64,000 nucleotides of DNA, taken from contig JBITNC010000002.1 in the NCBI GenBank assembly GCA_050084985.1, positions 35,774,001 to 35,838,000 of the forward strand, given 5' to 3'. Source of the DNA: Nageia nagi (Eukaryota; Pinophyta). Below the pieces are notes generated by a model. That model did no database searches, had not been told where the DNA came from, and saw only the letters and a program-made list of their open reading frames with translations. The position numbers and the translations under genes were made by a program. This document shows, piece after piece, positions 55,194 to 64,000 of this stretch (positions are counted from its first letter, which is position 1; each line of letters starts with the position of its first letter).

Positions 55194-57739
55194 AAGCATT
55201 TAATAACATAAAATGTGATAGTAATAGTCAATAGTATCTCTTAGTACAAAAAGATACACTTAAAAGATAATAAAAATTGGGGTATTTATGAGATTCATCA
55301 ATAAATGTGGAATCGAAATAAATATGCATGGATGGGGTAGGAATCCCTAGTATAATAAGGTCCTAGAAAATCCACTATGCAAAAGACTTAGATGTAGAAT
55401 ATGAATTAGTTATGCCTAGAAAGTAGATGGATCAAGTTGAGATGTAGGAATTTGAACATCTAGGGATGTAGAAATCATATCAACTAGATGTTAAGATAAG
55501 GGAGGTGGGTGCTCATGATAATAACAAATTTCTTCTTGGAAAAAGGCACCTCCATATAGAGAGAGTAATGATCCCTAAGAAAATGATCCATAGGTAATAG
55601 CAAGTTAAGGTGCTATGAGAGGAAGATCCTTGATAGCCCATGGGGAATGGTATGGAATATTCTTCTATAGGGTAATGTATGTGGAAAAGAATAGATGATG
55701 AAGGTTTTGTGTAGCCTTTGATACATGCCCATTTTTGGATGCATAATACTAATCATCGTCCTAATGAACACCTTCCCCACTACTTTGTAGAGGAGGAGGA
55801 GTAAAAGGATTGATGTCCCTTAAAGGATGTTGAATATCCTCACAATGAGAAATACAAAACACGATGCTATATAAAGAAATGAAAAGAGGAGAATGATTAA
55901 GATGAAGATGAATGACCATGAGAAAAGATAAGAGGAATGTGTAACTAAAAAAAAAAACGTAAATGCAAACTAATCCAAATAAAAAAAAATATCAACTTAT
56001 TAATCAAACAGAAAATAAAGAACACATATAAAATTAAAATTTAAATTGGATGATTGTGTAAAACTATCTAGTTAAGTCTGGACTATAACTCTAATGATCT
56101 GTAAAAAATATTCATATGATTTTGTAATAAAAAAACCATCCATATGTTTACATAAACTATAAAATCTTAGAAATGGGATAGTTCCAAGCTTATTTGATCT
56201 AGAAAATAACTCCTTATTCTACTTTATCTATATAATTTATGCTTTTATGATATGTTTCTAACCATGAAAATTATATGCCCAAGAAAGTAAGTGATGAAAA
56301 ATGATATGTATAATGTATGATTAAATTGATAATTTACTACTTCCTAAGAATTACTAATGACTAACTCAATAATCCCTACACAAGGATGTATGGTAAAAGG
56401 GGGTTTTTAGGTTTCCCAATACTTACTCAATGAGGTATCAACCTCTCTCTCGCTAAATGTAAGGAGTAGTATAAGATCATAAAATTGAGACTAACTTAAA
56501 ATCTAACTTGAATCAATCACCCTTCATTGATTGCTAGCTCTTATAGTTCAACTATCTATTATTATCTCAAGATAACTCACTTTTGGTCCCTAATTGGATA
56601 AGTATAAAGTGGCAATCATCCCAGTTGGGGCATTAAGTCCAACTCATCTAAAAGATACTTAGTGGTTGGTGATTAAATCCAACTCACTAAGTTATTTAAA
56701 AGGTGTGTGAAAATAGTGTTTTATGAAGAAATTTATTTCTTCAATAAATTGTAATGTTTCAAATGTTTATTTGGAACAAATATAAATTTGTAATTTGGTG
56801 GAAAAAGTTAAAGTAGGTTGCATATTCCTTGATGAATCCCTCCATTTCAAATTATAATGTATTTGGTGAGAAATTTATGTCTCCTTGTACTTTTCCCTGA
56901 AGCAACATTCTCAAAGGAAATCTACATCAAACTTGGTGGATATATTTCTTTAGTATGGGTGAGCATGGTATGCCATCCTTTAGCCACTACAACACTTCAC
57001 TACTTGTAGTACTTACCTTTAGCTCCTTTACTTCACTAGCTCTCCACCACCTTGAGCACTTTATTCAATAAGTGTCATTACTTATCCACCAAATATCAGG
57101 CTTTCTTCTCTAACACACCTCTACCTAGTTCATGGAGTTTCCATCTCCATAAATGGTTGATTTATCTTCATTCATAAGTAGTAGTAGTTGTTGCATTATC
57201 TTTTGAAATAGACCCATCTATGCCTTAAATGCATCATATTTCTTCTTACTCCTTTTCTGGTGGCATAGATAGAGGTTGTTGGTGGTGGTGAATGGTCTTT
57301 ATAACATCATTTTACATCTAGGAAGCTCATGAAAGGCCCAAAATGCCTTGAAATTGACTTAAGAACTTCAAATTCACATTTTGGGAGATCCATAAGTCTA
57401 TTTGAGGTGCATAAATACTCATTGAAAAGGTATTAACAAGATATTTCTATATATATAAAAAAATCCATGTTTTAAACAAGTTTTATTTTTCTAAAATATT
57501 TAAGCTTACATCACCACTTGGATTTAGTGTTAATTGGCCTTGCTAACATCATCATCATTTTTGACACCTATTGAGCTTCAAGGACTTTAATAGGAGCTTA
57601 CTATGTATTTAAGGAACTTTGCAAGCCTTCATATTATGTAATTAGCCTTTAGCACTCAATGCTTTATGTTATTCACCTTGCATCTGCTTGATTGATATCA
57701 TCATGTGTTTTAGCTTTACAATTGCCTAATGTTAAAAAG
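55194..57739. other. Non-coding or strongly decayed region, probably the resumed element G
   Basis: Around 55,500-55,980 the minus strand gives weak gag-like pieces rich in Pro, Tyr, His and Leu, comparable to the gag N-terminal region at 6,580-7,150. This supports G resuming here after the insertion of F. From 56,000 to 57,740 I see no gene, RNA or LTR end, only A tracts and T-rich patches. Confidence 0.35.
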
Positions 57740-59470
57740 GAGATTGTATTTCACTAGAACAAGGAAAAACCAGAAGCATTTGAAGAAATAAAAATCTATC
57801 TTTAATCACCACTATTTTGATTCCTCCAACAGAAGGAGAATCATATTTAATTTATTCATTAGTGACAAAAGTTACTTTAGTAATAATGCTTGCTCAAAAG
57901 AATGAAAACAACAAAGAACAAGCCATATAATATCTTAGTCAAACCCTTGTTGATTATGAGTAAGATATGTATATATGGAAAGTTATTTTTAGGATTTATC
58001 TTTGCAAAATAAAGTTATCAAAATGCAAATTCATTAAAATATATGATGAATAAAGCCTATCAAAATGCAAGAACATATAAGTGGATTATGCATTTAATAT
58101 AATTTGATATACAATTCATAAGTTAAAAATCTACCAAGGGTTAAGTTATAGTTGATTATCTTGCAAAAGCACCTTTATAAGATGATAAAGCCTCACATAA
58201 TTGAATTTCAAGATGAAAATATTTTCCAACCAGATGAAATGGAAATTCTTGTTGATCCTAAAGAGAATGGGATATGATAATTTATTTTCATGGCTCTTGA
58301 TGTGAACAAAGTGAAGGTGTTGGTGTTGTATTTGTTACACCACAAGGAGTTCCAATAACCTACTCCTTCAAACTTATTTTTTCATGCACAAATAATAATT
58401 CTAAATACAAAGCTTTAATATTAGCTATGAATATTTCCATAAAACTAAAAATAAAGAAAGTAAAATTTATTTTTGATCCATTGTTAAATTGTAAATCAAG
58501 TTAAAGGGATTTTTCAATGTAAAAAACCTTTGCTTCAAAAATATAAAAAATTGGTAGATACTCTATTAAAATCATTTGAAAATATGATATAGAGGTAGCA
58601 CCTAGATCGATTAATAGGTTTGCTAATGCTATGGCATTGATTAGATATTTGATACCACAAGATCATCACTAATGAGATATTCACATTGAAATAATTCAAA
58701 TCATTATCTTTATTGAAAATAGATAATGTAGAACATGAAGTCCTAGATATTACGATAAAAGATAAAAATTTATGGCATATTCAATTAGTTAAATTCTTGA
58801 GAGATGGAGTTTTAATTAATAGGGTAGTAATGAAGCTGGAAGGTCTTTTGATGAGAATATCTAAAAGCAATGTTAGAGGAGGGAACTTGAATAATGACTT
58901 GTACCAGATCCCAGATCACCCAGATTGGAATAAGACTACCTAGCATGTCCAAGCCTCCCCCAATAGAAGTAGTACCTCTCAATTTAACAAAATTAGCTAA
59001 AAAGGCATTCAAATTAAGAGCTTCTCATTATTTCATGTTGAGATATGTTTTATATTGTAGAGGTTTTGATGGAATATTGCTTAGATATTTGGAGTGGGAA
59101 GACTCACAAATTGCAATTTCATGTGCACATGATGGAATATGTGGAGGACACTTTAGTGGTCCAGCCATCACAAAGCAACTAATGCACATGGTATATTATT
59201 ATCCTACCATGGAACATGATTATGTTGAATATGTTAAGAAATATTTCAAATGGTAACAACATGCTAATTTATTCACTCAACCATCACAAGCTTTGCATCC
59301 CATGTAATCATTATGGCCATTTTTAAGATGGGAATTAGATCTTATAGGTCAAATATCTCATACATCTTCAGGTGGCCATAAATTTATAATCATAGTTATA
59401 GAATATTTTACAAAATGGTCGAAGCTATCCCTATGATTTCTACTAAAGGTCCAAAAAATAGCAAAATTCA
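57740..59470 (+). pseudogene. Element C: plus-strand Tat-like pol fragment (RNase H, second RNase H, integrase)
   Basis: Plus-strand pieces match the pol of element B in order. NKEKPEAFEEIKIYL and MLAQKNENNKEQAI (57,760-57,930) match RNase H 1. VGVVFVTPQGVPITYSFKL, NNNSKYKALILAMN and NRFANAMALI-like pieces (58,310-58,640) match the second RNase H. LTKLAKKAFKLRASHYFMLR, CAHDGICGGHFSGPAITKQL, YYYPTMEHDYVEYVKKYFKW and RWELDLIGQISHTSSGGHKF (58,970-59,395) match the integrase zinc finger and the first part of its core. Cys-to-Tyr and other changes and many stops show it is dead. The RT and the integrase 3' half are missing, and no LTR could be assigned. Confidence 0.88.
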
Positions 59471-59717
59471 TAGAACATCACATCATATTTCATTTTGAAA
59501 TTCCTGCTCAAATTATTATAAACTATTTCAAATAAAAGTGATCCCTTTCAAGATCACTTAAACCTGAACATTTAACTAGTATGTGTGGGCTTAGAATAGA
59601 TCCTATAAGAACAAACTATAGAAACAAACTTGATTAAAACCCTTAAGGAGGATTATTCAATCCATCCTTTTAAATAAATAAGCTCAAATGATTACAACAT
59701 GACTAGCTCCATAGGGT
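59471..59717. other. Decayed end of pol fragment C
   Basis: I see only weak integrase-like residue and AT-rich sequence up to the putative LTR start of element H. Confidence 0.3.
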
Positions 59718-61251
59718 GTTAAGAAATAGTAGAGATTACTTGATGATGCCATTTTCAGATGATGGTACCTAATGTAGCTAATTGAAGTCTTGAGATGAAT
59801 CCAAACTATATTCACTATAAAAACATAATGACCTAGGCATTTTTGAAATGTAGGGGTGTTTCCCAAACATAGGAGCATTTCATTGTTAAAATGTGGATAC
59901 CCTAGGCATTTTGCAACCTGCAAATATAAAGGATAGGATTCAAAAACTAGTACACATCAGGGATGAGATAAGCCTACTATAGAAATAGAATATGAAAATA
60001 TGATTGAGAAACATGATGGGTGTGTCTTTGGTTTCATAGGAGGAATAAAGCTTGAAGTGACTAATTTCTAGCCTACCCCAAGACCAATGCTTTCCAATCA
60101 CTCTTCCCATATGCTCATGGAAGATTATTGGATGTAGTAGCTTCAAAATTCATCACTTTTAGGACTCAAAAATCAAAAAATTTGAAGCTCAATGTTTGCA
60201 CTAGTGTTTAGCCTTAGAATGGAGATGTAGACCTATTTTTATAGAATTTTGAGATATGCCTAAATCATCAATCTAGAATCCATACAAATTTCAATATGAA
60301 AATGATTGTTGCTTGATTGATCTTTGATTGAATTTGAATTGGATCTAATTGGAGATAAATTAAAAACATATCCATTTAGTTATTTTATCTTCTATATGCT
60401 AATCATATTTGGAGCATAACCAATAAGTCATCAATCAATGACTTGAGTTACAGATTTTCTTTTTTCCTGCTGGCTGAATCATCAATGACATGGCAAGGTG
60501 AGGTGTAAATTTTGTCTAGCTATTTTCATGCAAAATAGAGAATAAATAAATTAGTCATATTAATGTGACTAATATTAATAAACATCAATATAATAATATT
60601 TTTGACAATACAAAGTAAATGATCAAATATAATCAACATGACTAATGTTAACTATATTTTAGACATAAATAGCTATGAAGAAAATTATAAATAACATGAC
60701 TAATGTTAAAAAATAACTTTCAAATAAATGACTATAGTCCAAAGTATAATAAATATGACTAAATTTAATTGCACTTTAACCATAAATTACTATGATCGAA
60801 AATACAATTAATATGACTAATATTAATTATCTTTCCCCAATGACTATGATTGAAATGCAATAAAAATAACTAAGTTTAATTGCAATTTCCCAATAAATGA
60901 TTATGATCAAAAATACATTAAACATGACTAATTTTAATTGCATTTTCCAAAACAAGTGATTATAATCGAAATGCAAGAAACATGACTAAGTTTAATTATA
61001 ATTTCAAAGAAAATAATTATGATATAACTAATTGAATTTTCCAAAGCAAATGACTATGATCGAAATGCAATAAACATGACTAAGTTTAATTGCGATTCCA
61101 AAGAAAATGAAGATGATAAATAAGTACTCAATAATTGATAATTTATAAAGTATCATTAAATGTAACTAGATTAATTAAATAATCAAGCATGCTAATGATA
61201 AAAGAGTGTTGTAGCAAATGTAGTGCATAGTGCTAAATTTGAGTATCTACA
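59718..61251 (-). repeat. Element H 3' LTR (left boundary uncertain)
   Basis: The right end is TATCTACA followed by TTTTGCCTTTTTTTTTATTT. This matches the LTR end and purine-tract side of element B (GTCTACA|TTTTGCCCC). A start at TGTTAAGAAATAG (59,718) is a guess from the TG and the expected CAACA end. The partner LTR would lie beyond 64,000. The right part contains a tandem array. Confidence 0.45.
60555..61110. repeat. Minisatellite, unit about 57 bp, about 9-10 degenerate copies, within the LTR of H
   Basis: Each unit contains a form of CATGACTAATTTTAATTGCA, then TTTTCCAAA, then ATGACTATGATCGAAATGCA. Divergence between units is high at the left and lower at the right. Confidence 0.85.
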
Positions 61252-61269
61252 TTTTGCCTTTTTTTTTAT
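61252..61269 (-). other. Element H polypurine tract
   Basis: The minus strand reads AATAAAAAAAAAGGCAAAA directly before TGTAGATAC. Confidence 0.5.
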
Positions 61270-61294
61270 TTGCATTTTTCCTAGTTAAATGCAA
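61270..61294. repeat. Inverted repeat (hairpin) beside the polypurine tract of element H
   Basis: TTGCATTT (61,270-61,277) pairs with AAATGCAA (61,287-61,294) around a 9-base loop. T-rich and A-rich flanks can extend it after a small mismatch. It occupies the same place as the hairpins of A and B. Confidence 0.6.
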
Positions 61295-62099
61295 TCAAAA
61301 ATCTAATTTTGGATGACATAAGAAGAATGTGATATGATGGATAACTGCCCTAAGTGATATGTGTGATACCCATCAAATGCATTTGTGGAAAAGCAAAGAA
61401 GATGGAATGTGTTTAACAATAGAAGGTGGCAAAACAAGAGAAAAAGAAAAATGTGGTTACATTTTAGAAATGTCACATGTTTTAGAAACACGATCATGTT
61501 CCTAGAACATGACTATTTTACCAAAATGCCAAGGCATTTACTAATATAAAATATGGTTGCATTTCCAATCAAGTGACTTTAAAAGGGGAAACATAGGTTG
61601 ACTTGGCTTATTATCATTGTGCATTCTTATGATAAGGCTTGACCTTGCCACTCCTCTATTGCTCACATGATTCGTTGATATGACACAAAGACCCCACCAC
61701 CAGAATAGACCATAGGTCCTCTAGGTTGGCACTAAGTCCTAATCCTATATTTAATTAAGTTTTTAGGTTAATTAATTACAAAATTGGGTCTAGGTACAAA
61801 GACTAAGACTCAAAGGATAAATCAAATACAAAATGGATAAAATGAACTAGGAAATAGGGTAGGATACTAGATGAGACATATACAGGTAGATAGAAGATAA
61901 AAAATAAAAAATTCACACCAAATCTAGGCCCAAAAAAGTGAAAAACTAGATTCATGGGGGATCCTGATGTTTCTTAGAAGGAAACATAGGGGTCCTTGCA
62001 TTTTCCACTTGGAAATGCATGGGGTCCCTAAACCTAACCCTATGTATTTTTGATAAGAGTTGGGTTTTTTGCAATTTTGGATAGGTTAATGAGTGAGTT
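61295..62099. other. Region between hairpin and antisense PMD gene of element H
   Basis: No coding motif is seen. A locally GC-richer part (61,570-62,030) precedes the PMD frame and may hold its first exon and promoter, but I cannot fix splice sites. Confidence 0.35.
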
Positions 62100-63480
62100 G
62101 ATATGTGGTATTGATTTAGGTCTATCTAGGACCTTCTATAGAGGACAATGAATGATGAGGATTGGGAATGGCTCTTCCTAGTTGGGATCGTATACATCAA
62201 GATGATGGATCCTATCACATGCAATAATGGGTATCTAATGACATTGGTGGAGAGGTGGGATGCCTCCACCAATACCTTCATTCTATTGATTGGAGAGTGT
62301 ACTATCACTTTAGAGGACATCTAATGGATATTCAAGTTTCTTATATAGGGGAAGCTTATGATTAAAGTGGGTGTAGACATTGACCAATAGGTAATGGCAA
62401 TGGGATTGATTGAAGCTGACTGGTGGCATCTCTAATGGGGGATAAGAGGGTTCAATTATGACATTTACTACAAGGATGACCTCTATAAGGCATGATTAGT
62501 GTTCATGATGGTTATCATTAAAACTCACATCTACTTAGACTCTTTGGGGTGCTATTTCCCTAGAAGCTATGCAACATCTTGAGATGAATGCACAAGGATG
62601 GGATAGTTTTTCTTAGGGGCCAGCATTGCTAATGTTGGTTTACAAAGAGTTGGAGGAGATTCTATTGAGATGGTAGAGAGGGATGGCCTACTCCCTTCTC
62701 CTCTAGATCTAGGGGTGGGTGCACATCTAAGTGGGTAGGCTAGTAGGGCTACCTTACAACATCCACATGAAGGCATACACTATATGAGGAGATGCAAGGA
62801 TAGAGGCACCCTATACCTTGAGATGGGGTAAGGATTATGAGTCATGGATACACTAGGTATTTGACATTCTACAAATTGGTTATTAGGAGGATGTGATCGT
62901 AGGACTTCATTTAGAGGTCCTACTTGGATGGGTTGAGATGGAAAAGGATAGGCTACAGACAAGTAGGATTTTGAGATCTAGATGGGTGAGGATTCGATGA
63001 GGGGAGTAAGAATTCTTCTACTTTGATCAAGTTACATGATAGGTAGGATTGGTATAGGATGTGCTATGGACACCTATCCTATATAGTAGATACAGGTTGT
63101 ATAGGCTACTGATAGCAATAGTAGTAGAGGTTGGGTTAGAGATGAATCCCTTAGCAATGGTCTCCATGGTGAGAGATCTAGGTACTACTTAGGTGTATGA
63201 TCAATATTGATCTAGATGACTAGAAATGATGGCTCCCCCAATAGGAAAAGATAAAGGGGATGGGGGAGATGGTGGAGATGATTGTGTGATGATCGAGGTG
63301 GTAGTGGTAGTGGTTGTAGGTGGTGGTGATGATGAATGTGATGGTGGATGGGATGGTGGGGATGGAGGAGACGGAGGAGGTGTTGATGGATATGGTAGAG
63401 ACCACAGTTGGGGTATGGGTTATGGTGGAGAGGGTTGGATGATGGATGACATAGCAATGGGTCCTCCTACAAGATAGGAT
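62100..63480 (+). pseudogene. Antisense PMD gene of element H
   Basis: The plus strand gives NGYLMTLVERWDASTNTFIL then LIGECTITLEDI near 62,220-62,320, the plant mobile domain signature also seen in A (11,510-11,630) and B (35,735-35,840). FKFLI, MGLIEADWWHL, GFNYDIYYKDDLYKA and HIYLDSLGCYFPRSYATS follow. The end is a very Gly/Asp-rich, low-complexity tail (63,226-63,477). Stops are frequent. It lies about 0.85 kb inside the LTR end of H and reads opposite to H, as in B. Confidence 0.75.
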
Positions 63481-64000
63481 GGGGGACATCTAGTGGTATC
63501 ACAACAGAGGATCATGAAGCTAGGAGGATAACTGGATATAATAGAGTAATGAATTACCACTTTGGAGCAAGTGATTAATGGGTAAACTATTCACCTTAGG
63601 TAGGTGAATGATAGGGTGGTATTCTGTGAGCAGGATTTCATGAGGATATGACACCCAATTATAGTGGTGCTGAGTTCATTAAGGATAGGGACCAATAGGG
63701 TCACATAGTGGATATTGATAACATCATAGGGCTTGCATTACCATAGAAGGCAATCCAATCAGTCACACCACCATTCCTCTCATCCAACTAGCTCACATTC
63801 TAGGAGGCATGGTTGAGTAGACATGCATGAGTTGTACTATATGTGATGTATCATATGTATTATTGATGTACTATTTAATTTTTTAGGTCCTATAGGTTGC
63901 TTTTGATATATATATTCCTATGGTTTGATGCATGATGTGTTTTATTTATGTTTTGATGGATGCAATGCAATGTTTTAGATGTATACTCTAGGTTTATGAT
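63481..64000 (+). pseudogene. Probable tail and downstream flank of the PMD gene of element H
   Basis: Short plus-strand pieces remain up to about 63,640, where a helical tail would be expected by comparison with A and B. Then the sequence becomes AT-rich and non-coding to the window edge. Element H continues beyond 64,000. Confidence 0.35.

Noticed and set aside
58812-59012. Minus-strand open frame within pol fragment C
   Set aside because: The plus strand carries clear RNase H and integrase similarity to element B across the same interval.
63226-63477. Open frame with extreme Gly/Asp/Val content as a separate gene
   Set aside because: It is low-complexity sequence open in several frames on both strands. 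It is best read as the tail of the PMD gene of element H.
1-64000. Host protein-coding genes, tRNA genes, rRNA genes or organellar inserts
   Set aside because: Apart from the doubtful fragment in the leader of element E, all protein-like sequence belongs to retroelements, and I saw no tRNA, rRNA, plastid or mitochondrial sequence.

Overview
This window looks like nuclear intergenic DNA from a plant with a very large, repeat-dense genome. A gymnosperm is my best guess from the long AT-rich decayed Ty3/gypsy elements and the slow nested decay, but nothing here proves the taxon. I see no intact host gene, no rRNA or tRNA gene, no organellar insert and no bacterial feature. Almost everything is LTR retrotransposon, most of it on the minus strand.

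The layout is a nest at least four insertions deep. (1) The oldest layer, element G, supplies about 1-7,182 (an unidentified + strand coding remnant and minus-strand protease and gag remnants) and probably resumes after 55,050. (2) Element F, an Athila-like gypsy element at 7,183-55,050, split G. It has diverged LTRs, a decayed tRNA-Asp-type primer site, gag, protease, RT, RNase H, integrase and an extra sense ORF after integrase. (3) Two Tat-like gypsy elements entered F. Element A (8,745-25,971, TSD TCCTC) has gag and an antisense gene but no pol. Element B (33,650-51,411, TSD CATAT) is 17.8 kb with gag-protease-RT-RNase H-second RNase H-integrase, an unknown sense ORF in the env position and an antisense gene. 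(4) A Ty1/copia element E (11,844-21,116, TSD GTGAG) then split the antisense gene of A. Hand-counted LTR differences agree with this order: about 4 in 478 bp for E, about 45 in 848 bp for B, a similar rate for A, and far more for F.

The right end (57,740-64,000) holds a plus-strand pol fragment (C) related to B, followed by the 3' LTR and 3' internal part of another minus-strand Tat-like element (H) that runs off the window.

The most interesting signal is shared by A, B and H. Each carries, just inside its 3' LTR and antisense to itself, a gene for a plant-mobile-domain (PMD) protein. In A and B this gene shows its own introns, and in A also a TATA box. In all three, an inverted repeat (hairpin) sits directly beside the polypurine tract, similar in position but different in sequence. 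A and B also each carry an element-specific short motif repeated in the LTR, the LTR-to-gene spacer and the antisense intron. B has an additional unknown ORF of about 400 codons after integrase that looks internally duplicated.
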